This document shows positions 57,477 to 64,000 of a stretch of 64,000 bases of DNA, in pieces. The notes beneath the pieces are model-generated. The model was given only the letters and a program-made list of their open reading frames with translations, made no database searches and was not told where the DNA came from. Origin of the DNA: Vagococcus lutrae (GTDB lineage: Bacteria; Bacillota; Bacilli; Lactobacillales; Vagococcaceae); assembly GCF_003987555.1 (NCBI RefSeq), contig NZ_NGJW01000002.1, positions 124,001 to 188,000 on the forward strand, in the 5' to 3' direction. Position numbers and translations under genes: made by a program. Position 1 is the stretch's first letter, and the number at the start of each line of letters is the position of its first letter.

Positions 57477-58257
57477 CGATTTCACTCCTTAATTCTGTTT
57501 CTTCATTCCCCGAGTGTTGAAATACATAGATTGGTTGAAACGCCTCTGATTGACGCACGACAATCTCTTTTGTTTTTATAAGTTCTAAAACCGCCATAAA
57601 TGTCGTCACGATTTCAGGACGGGTAAACACGTCAAATAAATCATCAAAACGTACGGCTTCACTCGCAGAAGCTGTCTTTACTTTTTCTAAGACACGTGTC
57701 ATCTGTTCTTCGATAGTCCTATTTTCACTTTGAACTGTCGTATGCCGTGGCAGACGTTTTTTCTGACGCTCAATCATATCATGAAACGCCAAAAATAAGT
57801 CTAATGTATTCACTTGATTTGGCTCTAATGGTGGGACTTCTTCTTTAAAGTCATCCAAGTTAGTCGGTGGACGAGAAAAATAATGTTGGCGTTCGGCTTC
57901 TTTTTCATGTAAGACAGTTGCCGCTACTTTGTACTTTTTATATTCTAATAATTGCTGAACAAGGGCTTCTCGTGGATCTTCCACTTCATAATCCATCTCT
58001 AAGTCATCATGTGTCACGTCTTCGATGGGCAATAACATTTGACTTTTAATCGACATCAACGTCGCGGCCATCACAATGTAATCACCCGCGACATCCAATT
58101 GTAAAATCGTCATCGTGTCAATATAATTCATATACTGAGTTGTAATCTCCGCAATGGGTATATCATAAATATCTATTTCTAATGTCTGAATCAAGTGAAG
58201 TAGCAAATCTAACGGCCCTTCAAACACATCCAGTTTCACTTTTAGCTCTTCACTCAT
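57460..58257 (-). CDS. scpA: Segregation and condensation protein A
   Basis: A 265-residue kleisin subunit of the SMC complex. The N-terminal VFEGPLDLLLHLIQTLEIDIYDIPIAEIT is diagnostic, followed by AATLMSIKSQMLLP and the C-terminal winged helix VRFDDLFDVFTRPEIVTTFMAVLELIKTKEI. ATG 58257 has GGAGG just upstream. It lies 65 bases after xerD and probably forms one operon with it and scpB-rluB-response regulator. Confidence 0.95.
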   Translation of the reverse strand: MSEELKVKLDVFEGPLDLLLHLIQTLEIDIYDIPIAEITTQYMNYIDTMTILQLDVAGDYIVMAATLMSIKSQMLLPIEDVTHDDLEMDYEVEDPREALVQQLLEYKKYKVAATVLHEKEAERQHYFSRPPTNLDDFKEEVPPLEPNQVNTLDLFLAFHDMIERQKKRLPRHTTVQSENRTIEEQMTRVLEKVKTASASEAVRFDDLFDVFTRPEIVTTFMAVLELIKTKEIVVRQSEAFQPIYVFQHSGNEETELRSEIDDTAR

Positions 58258-58322
58258 ACTTACCTCCAACAGCGTTTGTCAATCTCTTATTATAACATAG
58301 ACGCCTAGCGACGTTTACTTTT

Positions 58323-59210
58323 TTATGCACGAGGAAAATATTGCTGATAGACTTCGCTCATGCGTTGTTTTGAAACGTGCGTATAAATTTGCGTCGTCGA
58401 AATATCCGCGTGACCTAAAAGTTCTTGCACGATTCTTAAATCCGCCCCATTTTCTAGTAAATGCGTAGCGAAACTATGACGAAGCATATGCGGGGTGACA
58501 TTTTTTTGAATACCTGCTGTTAAAACATGCTGGTTTAAATTTTTCCAAATTCCTTGACGTGAAAAGCCTCCGCCACGATGATTTAAAAATAAGTAAGGCA
58601 CACTTGAATCTTGAACTAGTTCAGGCCGTGCTTTTTCTAAGTATTGTTCAATCCAATAAATTGCATGATCACCTAGTGGAATAATGCGTTCTTTATCCCC
58701 TTTTCCGATAGTTTGGATTAACCCTAATTCTAGTCGTAAATCGTCTAATTTCAAATGCGTCAACTCGCTCACACGCAAACCTGACGCGTACATGACTTCT
58801 AAAATAGCACGGTCGCGCAACCCTAGAGCTGTGGTCGTATCGGGTGTTTGAATTAACGTTTCAATCTCTTCAAGCGTTAGTGTTTTAGGAAGCTGGACGC
58901 CTTTTTTAGGACGCTTAATGTGTTGCATAGGGTCATGGTCGATGATCCGTTCTTGACGGATATATTGATGAAATCGTTTCAACGTCGAAATCATTCTCGT
59001 AATAGTAGCGGCTGATTTGTTTGCTTCCGACATCCGCTGCAAAAACACTTTGACAACTGTTACATCAATATCCGACCAACTGTTTATCCCTTCTTCTTGC
59101 AGATACGCTACATATTGATTTAAATCACGTTGGTAGCTGATAATCGTATTTTGCGATAATCCACGTTCAATTTTACTATAATATAAGAAATCTTCTATTT
59201 CGCGCATCAT
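58323..59210 (-). CDS. xerD: Tyrosine recombinase XerD
   Basis: A 295-residue tyrosine recombinase. The SAM-like N-terminal domain (FLYYSKIERGLSQNTIISYQRDL) and the full catalytic set (ASGLRVSEL Arg, GKGDKER Lys, HMLRHSFATHLL His-Arg, LGHADISTTQIYTHV His and Tyr nucleophile) are intact. AGGAGAGG precedes ATG 59210. Next to scpAB it is the chromosomal dimer-resolution enzyme, not a mobile-element integrase. Confidence 0.94.
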   Translation of the reverse strand: MMREIEDFLYYSKIERGLSQNTIISYQRDLNQYVAYLQEEGINSWSDIDVTVVKVFLQRMSEANKSAATITRMISTLKRFHQYIRQERIIDHDPMQHIKRPKKGVQLPKTLTLEEIETLIQTPDTTTALGLRDRAILEVMYASGLRVSELTHLKLDDLRLELGLIQTIGKGDKERIIPLGDHAIYWIEQYLEKARPELVQDSSVPYLFLNHRGGGFSRQGIWKNLNQHVLTAGIQKNVTPHMLRHSFATHLLENGADLRIVQELLGHADISTTQIYTHVSKQRMSEVYQQYFPRA

Positions 59211-59272
59211 AAAAACCCTCTCCTTTTTAACAAGTTTACAATAATCTGATTATGTATACAAGCAGCAAAATA

Positions 59273-59308
59273 AAAATCAGACCTTTTTATGAGGTCTGAT
59301 TTTTTTAA
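59273..59308 (-). terminator. Terminator of fur
   Basis: AAAATCAGACC (59273-59283) and GGTCTGATTTT (59293-59303) with T's on the minus strand. Confidence 0.86.
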
Positions 59309-59309
59309 C

Positions 59310-59777
59310 TTAACGAGCTCGTTTAGGTGATTGACGTTGACATTGATGACAGACACCGTGAAATGTTAGACGATGGTCGGTAACCTGAAAACGAAAGCGT
59401 CGTTCGACGACCTTCTCCACATCAATCAACAAATCCTCTTCTATTTCTTCTATGTCACCACATTCTAAACATAACAAGTGATGATGAAAATGTTTAGCGC
59501 CTTCTTTTCTCATATCATAGCGTGATAAACCATCATTGAAACTGATTTTATCAATAATCTTCAATTCTGTTAACATCTCTAACGTACGATAGACTGTTGC
59601 TAACCCAATATCTGGGCTCTTTTGTTTGACTAACATATAGATTTCTTCTGCTGACAAGTGATCTTTTTCGTTCTCTAGTAAAACTAAAACCGTTGCTTCA
59701 CGTTGAGGAGTCAATTTATAGCCACCTTCGTGTAATTGTTTCCGAATATTTTTTAATGTCGAAGTTGTGGCATCCAT
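59310..59777 (-). CDS. fur: Ferric uptake regulator Fur
   Basis: A 155-residue Fur repressor. GYKLTPQREATVLVLLENEKDHLSAEEIYMLVKQKSPDIGLATVYRTLEML is very close to Bacillus Fur rather than PerR or Zur. Metal-site pieces AKHFHHHLLCLECG and GVCHQCQ contain the structural CxxC pairs. ATG 59777 is chosen since GGAG lies 7 bases upstream; ATG 59783 is too close to it. It should repress iron-uptake genes with Fe(II) and likely its own promoter through the boxes at 59796 and 59869. Confidence 0.93.
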   Translation of the reverse strand: MDATTSTLKNIRKQLHEGGYKLTPQREATVLVLLENEKDHLSAEEIYMLVKQKSPDIGLATVYRTLEMLTELKIIDKISFNDGLSRYDMRKEGAKHFHHHLLCLECGDIEEIEEDLLIDVEKVVERRFRFQVTDHRLTFHGVCHQCQRQSPKRAR

Positions 59778-59795
59778 GTTCATTCTCCTTTTCTC

Positions 59796-59810
59796 ATTCT
59801 CAATTAGAAT
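59796..59810. promoter_or_regulatory. Candidate Fur box 1 (fur leader)
   Basis: ATTCTCAATTAGAAT, a 15-bp dyad just upstream of the fur ribosome-binding site. Its first 13 bases are repeated at 59869. Confidence 0.6.
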
Positions 59811-59839
59811 TATTAACGTTTCACCAAATTAAACTCATT

Positions 59840-59868
59840 ATAATCTAAATCCACTGCTTAATCAAGCG
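59840..59868 (-). promoter_or_regulatory. Sigma-A promoter of fur
   Basis: On the minus strand TTGATT, a 17-base spacer and TATAAT, a near-consensus promoter lying between the two candidate Fur boxes. Confidence 0.82.
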
Positions 59869-59883
59869 ATTCTCAATTAGATT
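59869..59883. promoter_or_regulatory. Candidate Fur box 2 (upstream of the fur -35)
   Basis: ATTCTCAATTAGATT, differing from box 1 in one base, adjacent to the fur -35 and touching the stop codon of the MFS gene. Confidence 0.6.
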
Positions 59884-61109
59884 TACTGTGAAACATTCTC
59901 ATGTGTGCGCACGCTGCGAATCAAACTGACCATCCCTAAAAATGCTAAGATTGTTCCGAATATTAATAACGCTGTGACATCGCGCCATTCTAAGATATAG
60001 CCACCAACAAAGCTCCCAATCACGTTCCCTAGAGTGACACAGGCCATCATATACGTTTGCCCTTTCACGCGGTCTAGTGCCGACATATTTTGATTGACAT
60101 AGTGAGCATAGGCTGGTGTTAAAATAGCAAACGATAACCCTTGTAAAAGTTGTGCGGGTACAATAGCTAAAAGTTGACTGGCAAATAAATAAATCAAACT
60201 ACGAATGAAGAAAAAGACGACTGAAAACTGAATCAGTTTTTCAACCGAGACTTTTTTCTCTAAACGTTGAAAACCAAACATAACAGGAATTTCGCAAAAT
60301 GCTGCGACAGCAATCGCCGTTCCCACTGCTGATGTTCCGCCACCTAAACGATGTAATATCTGTGGCAAGTAGACGTTAACAATTGTATGAAAAGAAAAAA
60401 TAAAGGTCATTCCCAACATGAACAATGCCAGATTAGGATACTTTTTAAAAAGCGATGTTGCTTGAGATGAGTCGTTCATCTTTTCTTCATGAGTTGCAGT
60501 TTTCAAGGCTTGTTCAGCTAACTCTTCATGATGCCTTTCATCCTTTACAACAGGCAGGCGCCATAGTAACACCCAAAGTAACGCCATGCTTAATGTCGAT
60601 AAGTTTGGAAGCCACTGTGTCGAATGTGTGGCTAACCATTGCCCTAAAATCAAAGAGGTCGTCGCAAATACTAGTGAACCAATTCCTCTAGAAAACGAAA
60701 AAGACATTGGCGTTCCCAAGTTAATGTACTCATAGATTAATGATGTCACTAATGGTTGTAAATTTAATAAAAAGATTAAGGATAAACAATATAAGAAAGA
60801 TAAAAGTCCGTCTGAAAAAGTAAACCGTGCGAGTAAAAAGCTCGTGACTGTAATCAATGCCACAAAAAACATCATGAGTTTACGAACGGTCAGTCCTTTA
60901 ACGCTATCTAAAATACGCCCTGTTGAAAATTGAATCACGACCGACGAAAGACTAGCTAACGAGATAATCATCCCTATATGACCATCTGAAAAATCTTTAG
61001 ATAACAAGTAAACCGTTGCATAACCAGAAATAAAACAAAATGAAATCCAATATATCGCTTGTGTGACATGCAAATGCAAACGCGTTTGCATAGACGTAAT
61101 GTCTGTCAT
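59883..61109 (-). CDS. MFS transporter (MFS_1/LacY-like group)
   Basis: A 408-residue membrane protein with about 12 hydrophobic helices in two six-helix halves, separated by a charged loop (about 180-215, RLPVVKDERHHEELAEQALK). Early helices carry SLASLSSVVIQFSTGRILD, the MFS cytosolic loop region. ATG 61109 has a GGGGGAAG site upstream. It is monocistronic, with fur downstream. It resembles the PPP/LacY-like MFS group that often exports drugs or imports small acids and sugars; no specific substrate can be assigned. Confidence 0.85.
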   Translation of the reverse strand: MTDITSMQTRLHLHVTQAIYWISFCFISGYATVYLLSKDFSDGHIGMIISLASLSSVVIQFSTGRILDSVKGLTVRKLMMFFVALITVTSFLLARFTFSDGLLSFLYCLSLIFLLNLQPLVTSLIYEYINLGTPMSFSFSRGIGSLVFATTSLILGQWLATHSTQWLPNLSTLSMALLWVLLWRLPVVKDERHHEELAEQALKTATHEEKMNDSSQATSLFKKYPNLALFMLGMTFIFSFHTIVNVYLPQILHRLGGGTSAVGTAIAVAAFCEIPVMFGFQRLEKKVSVEKLIQFSVVFFFIRSLIYLFASQLLAIVPAQLLQGLSFAILTPAYAHYVNQNMSALDRVKGQTYMMACVTLGNVIGSFVGGYILEWRDVTALLIFGTILAFLGMVSLIRSVRTHENVSQ

Positions 61110-61133
61110 TCTCTCTTCCCCCAATATCATGAG

Positions 61134-61164
61134 AAAAAGGAAGCCGAAGCAATCGTCTTCCTTT
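61134..61164 (-). terminator. Terminator of cvfB
   Basis: AAAGGAAG (61136-61143) and CTTCCTTT (61157-61164) with T's following on the minus strand. Confidence 0.75.
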
Positions 61165-61169
61165 GTAAA

Positions 61170-62027
61170 TTATTTTTTAATTAAATACGTTTTTCCGTTC
61201 TCTTGCTTAATTTTCCCTTGCTTCATTAACGATCCTAAAGCACGTTTAAATTGTCCTTTGCTAATCGCAAACATTTGCTTAATCTCTTCAGGTGTCGATT
61301 TGTCTGAATAGGGAATCACGCCATCTCTTGATTGTTCCAAGAAGGTTAAAATCATCATCGCGTCATCACTGATAACTTCGTGAGCGCGCGGTTTTAACGA
61401 TAAGTTTAACATGCCATCTGGACGCACTCCAATAACACGTGCTTTAACCTCTTCACCTAAACGCGGTTCTTGTTCACGCTCATCTGGATGAATAAAACCA
61501 AGATGATAATCTTCTGTTAAGACAAACGTACCGACCAGTTTTGTCCGATAAACGATCGCCAAAACATCTTTATTATGCATATCCTCTGTTGCCACTCGGC
61601 TCAAACTGTGAATGTACTCGTCCTCAGCTAAACTTGCCCACATACGATTTTTATCATCGACACGCAAGGTCACACAAAGTTTATCCCCTTTTTTAGGCCA
61701 TAGTTCACGCATTTCAGATAGTTCATCTAAAGATAACGCCATCTCCTTGTCCGGTAATCCAATATCAACAAAAGCACCTAAATCACGACGTGTTGCCACC
61801 ACTTCACCAAAAGCATATTGTCCTTGACGAATAGCTGGTATTTCCGTTGTCATACGATAGTCCCCTTGTTGGTTAACATATCCAAACCCTTCAACCGCTT
61901 CGCCTAATTCATGTTCCCCTTCGCTTTTATCTAAGCGAAAAGTAATCCCTTGTTTTTGAATAAAATAAGAGTGTTCATTTTCATCGGTCACTAGACCTGT
62001 AAATGTTGTCCCTAAAAGTTCTTTCAT
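61170..62027 (-). CDS. cvfB: S1-like RNA-binding protein CvfB
   Basis: A 285-residue protein of the CvfB family: three S1-type OB domains (about 1-60, 65-140 with GEVVATRRDLGAFVDIGLPDKEMAL, 145-215) and a C-terminal winged helix (about 225-285, STPEEIKQMFAISKGQFKRALGSLMKQGKIKQ). ATG 62027 has TGAGGAAA directly before it; the longer upstream frame overlaps azlD and is rejected. CvfB binds RNA and affects virulence-factor expression in staphylococci (family knowledge). The role here is unknown. Confidence 0.9.
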   Translation of the reverse strand: MKELLGTTFTGLVTDENEHSYFIQKQGITFRLDKSEGEHELGEAVEGFGYVNQQGDYRMTTEIPAIRQGQYAFGEVVATRRDLGAFVDIGLPDKEMALSLDELSEMRELWPKKGDKLCVTLRVDDKNRMWASLAEDEYIHSLSRVATEDMHNKDVLAIVYRTKLVGTFVLTEDYHLGFIHPDEREQEPRLGEEVKARVIGVRPDGMLNLSLKPRAHEVISDDAMMILTFLEQSRDGVIPYSDKSTPEEIKQMFAISKGQFKRALGSLMKQGKIKQENGKTYLIKK

Positions 62028-62080
62028 AATTTCCTCAGTCCATTCCTTAAAGTAGCTATTATTATAACATATCCTACCGA

Positions 62081-62410
62081 TTAGGACACGAAGAATCGTA
62101 AAAGCGCCATACTTATCATCCCAACAAGCACGGTCCACATTAAGTTTTTCGTTAAAATACTAACTAACAATGTCGGTATCGTTGCTATGAGTTTTAAACT
62201 ATCAACCGTCAAACGTCCGACATCATTTAAACTAATAAATGACTGCGTTAATAAAGCGACTAAAATAGCAATAGGTAAAAAAGACAAGAATTTTTGGCTC
62301 TTAGGTGAAAAACTCATTTTTGAAGAAAGTAAAAACGGTAGCACACGTGGTACCCAAGTCACAAGTGCTGCCAATATGATTAAAATAACTATTTCAATTC
62401 TTAGACTCAT
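62081..62410 (-). CDS. azlD: AzlD family branched-chain amino acid exporter subunit
   Basis: A 109-residue membrane protein with four hydrophobic segments; IILAALVTWVPRVLPFLL is the AzlD signature. It overlaps azlC by 17 bases. AzlC and AzlD together form a permease, best known for 4-azaleucine resistance and branched-chain amino acid export. The pair is complete. Confidence 0.92.
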   Translation of the reverse strand: MSLRIEIVILIILAALVTWVPRVLPFLLSSKMSFSPKSQKFLSFLPIAILVALLTQSFISLNDVGRLTVDSLKLIATIPTLLVSILTKNLMWTVLVGMISMALLRFFVS

Positions 62411-63107
62411 CGACTTGCACCCCCATAAAACATCCTATCAATGTCGCAACGATGACACTCATTTCAGCTGATAACAACCACTGACTGACGATAAACGTCA
62501 CCACCACACTTATTATAACGATGATAGTTGCCCGACGTTTAACTCGCATAAAAGACTCCGCTTGCAATGTAACCAATCCGATAAACATCGCTGTAATCGC
62601 AAAATCTAACCCAAAAATTTCAGGATTGGGAATGACCGATCCTAACAAAGCACCTATCGCTGTTGAAACCACCCACGTAATATACGCCATAATATTTAAT
62701 CCATGTACCCATGCTGTATTAATAGCTTCTTTATTTTGAATAGCTGTCATCAAGACGCCATAAGATTCATCCGTTAACAAACTGCCAATTCCCACGCGAT
62801 GCGCGAGTGTTGCTTCTTTAAAATGAAAAGATACGGAAAGACTCATTAATAAATGACGGAAATTTACAAGAAAAGTCGCTAGCACCATACTTGATAGTGA
62901 CGCTCCCGACAAGAGTAACCCACTAATAACAAACTGAGAGCTACCCCCATATATTAATAATGACATCAGCGTTACCTCTAGTACGCTTAAGCCTGCTCCT
63001 TTGCCAACAATTCCAGCAGCTAAGCCAATCCCAACATAGCCAAGAACAGTTGGCAAGCAAGCCTTGACACCATCTTCAAAAGTATACGATTGGGTAATTT
63101 TCTGCAT
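62394..63107 (-). CDS. azlC: AzlC family branched-chain amino acid exporter subunit
   Basis: A 237-residue membrane protein with multiple spans; YVGIGLAAGIVGKGAGLSVLEVTLMSLLIYGGSSQF and FLVNFRHLLMSLS are typical of AzlC. AAGGAG lies about 11 bases before ATG 63107. It is the upstream half of the azlCD pair, preceded by the terminator of the purine permease gene, so it should have its own promoter in the 20-70 bases before its start, which were too AT-rich to call. Confidence 0.93.
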   Translation of the reverse strand: MQKITQSYTFEDGVKACLPTVLGYVGIGLAAGIVGKGAGLSVLEVTLMSLLIYGGSSQFVISGLLLSGASLSSMVLATFLVNFRHLLMSLSVSFHFKEATLAHRVGIGSLLTDESYGVLMTAIQNKEAINTAWVHGLNIMAYITWVVSTAIGALLGSVIPNPEIFGLDFAITAMFIGLVTLQAESFMRVKRRATIIVIISVVVTFIVSQWLLSAEMSVIVATLIGCFMGVQVDESKN

Positions 63108-63126
63108 TTTCTCGTCACTCCTTCAT

Positions 63127-63157
63127 GAAAAAAATCTCACTAATTTATAGTGAGATT
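63127..63157 (-). terminator. Terminator of the purine permease gene
   Basis: AATCTCACTA (63133-63142) and TAGTGAGATT (63148-63157) followed by seven T's on the minus strand. Confidence 0.88.
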
Positions 63158-63181
63158 TTAATTTTATCATATTTTGAATGA

Positions 63182-64000
63182 TTATAGTACTGCTAAAATG
63201 ACGAAGTTTAAAATGAATAGGCCAGTGACAATCCATAAAATAGGACTGATTTCTTTCGCTTTCCCTTTTACAACTTTCAATAAAACATAGAAGATAAATC
63301 CAACAGCAATTCCGTAAGAAATACTAAAAGATAAGCCCATAAAAATAGAAGCAAAAAACGCTGGAACCGCTTCTTCTAATGATGACCAGTTGATTTCTTT
63401 AAATGAAGCTAACATCATGACACCTACAACAATTAGAGCAGGCGCGGTTGCTTGAGGCGGTACTACACCAATAATCGGTGCAAATAAACTACTTAATAAA
63501 AATAGAATTGCTACAACAACAGATGTTAGACCAGTACGTCCACCTGCACCAATACCCGCTGCACTTTCAACGAAAGTCGTCGTATTAGACGTTCCAAAAA
63601 CAGCTCCGATACTTGTCGCAATCGCATCAGCGAACAATGCACGGTCCATCTTAGAATTAAGTCCTTTACTGTCTTCCAGTGCTTCTTCATCCTCTTGACT
63701 AAAAATACCAGTGCGTCGACCTGTTCCAATAAATGTTCCAATCGTATCAAATGTGTCCGATAAACTAAATGCCAAAATCGTCATTAATACTTGTGGAATT
63801 TTAGCTTTGTCAGTAAATAGACTTGGCAATCCTTCTGCACCAAATGCTGCACCAAATGTTGTTTTTAATTCTTTAATCGAACTACTTAAAGAATTTGATT
63901 CAAAATCAATCGCTGAAACGTCTACGACATTCATCATCATCCCTACAAGAGTCGTCCCGATAATCCCAATTAAAATCGCACCTTTGACATCTAATACGAC
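63182..64000 (-). CDS. NCS2 family purine permease, AzgA/PbuG type (partial)
   Basis: The last 272 residues of a nucleobase permease; the N-terminal part lies beyond the window end (frame open to 64000). FSLSDTFDTIGTFIGTGRRTG and FGTSNTTTFVESAAGIGAGGRTGLTSV are the hallmark AzgA-group motifs, and PPQATAPALIVVGVMM follows. Family members import hypoxanthine, guanine or adenine by proton symport. No purine riboswitch can be checked because the upstream region is outside the window. Confidence 0.92.
   Translation of the reverse strand, partial: VVLDVKGAILIGIIGTTLVGMMMNVVDVSAIDFESNSLSSSIKELKTTFGAAFGAEGLPSLFTDKAKIPQVLMTILAFSLSDTFDTIGTFIGTGRRTGIFSQEDEEALEDSKGLNSKMDRALFADAIATSIGAVFGTSNTTTFVESAAGIGAGGRTGLTSVVVAILFLLSSLFAPIIGVVPPQATAPALIVVGVMMLASFKEINWSSLEEAVPAFFASIFMGLSFSISYGIAVGFIFYVLLKVVKGKAKEISPILWIVTGLFILNFVILAVL

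Noticed and set aside
58323-59210. Tyrosine recombinase considered as a mobile-element integrase
   Set aside because: Position next to scpA-scpB and sequence typical of XerD show it is the chromosomal dimer-resolution enzyme.

Overview
The window is a 64 kb chromosomal segment of a low-GC Gram-positive bacterium, most likely a member of the Lactobacillales. The indicators are a mevalonate-type isoprenoid pathway, an allosteric-type L-lactate dehydrogenase, a BusR-BusAA-BusAB osmolyte locus, a cggR-gap-pgk-tpiA-gpmI-eno glycolytic operon, and Bacillus-like blocks (cmk-rpsA-der-hup, fer-ypbB-recQ, scpA-scpB-rluB, ypiA-reoY). The HMG-CoA reductase is not fused to a thiolase, unlike the fused MvaE of Enterococcus. 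A Vagococcus/Carnobacterium-like host is my guess; genus cannot be fixed from the sequence alone. No rRNA, tRNA, CRISPR array or intact insertion sequence was seen.

Region 1 (1-7.6 kb, minus strand) is a fermentation/catabolic module of two operons, adh-mmsA and pduL-eutE-ackA. Each starts with an almost perfect sigma-54 (-24/-12) promoter, and a CBS-CBS-PAS-AAA-Fis sigma-54 activator is encoded next door. The enzymes form an alcohol/semialdehyde to acyl-CoA to acyl-phosphate to acid plus ATP route without any microcompartment shell genes. Region 2 (7.7-20.2 kb) holds a DUF871 (MupG-type) gene, a lipoprotein cyclophilin and a complete mevalonate operon (mvaS, mvaA, mvk, mvaD, mvaK2, fni). A small membrane protein and a TctA-like permease are inserted between mvaA and mvk. 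A zinc-ribbon membrane protein and a condensation/acetyltransferase-like protein follow. Region 3 (20.3-25.1 kb) has ldh and the c-di-AMP-type osmolyte locus busR-busAA-busAB with a clear two-armed operator.

Region 4 (25.1-37.8 kb) is accessory. It has two paralogous single-span coiled-coil proteins (one frameshifted in an A8 tract) flanking a HAD hydrolase broken by one stop codon. It also has an AhpD-like protein, an ECF sigma/anti-sigma pair, and a defence-like cluster: a GTPase, an Mrr-type endonuclease and two tandem AbiH genes. The AbiH genes and a decayed serine recombinase lie between two 189 bp direct copies of the enolase 3' end, so this is a 3.7 kb island at the eno 3' end.

Region 5 (37.8-64 kb, almost all minus strand) is conserved core genome. 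It contains the glycolytic operon with its CggR operator, reoY/ypiA, HU with a structured leader, der, rpsA, cmk, a LysM protein, recQ/ypbB, ferredoxin, ribU under an FMN riboswitch, an orphan response regulator with Asn at its phosphorylation site, rluB/scpB/scpA/xerD, fur with two candidate boxes, an MFS transporter, cvfB, azlCD and the end of a purine permease.
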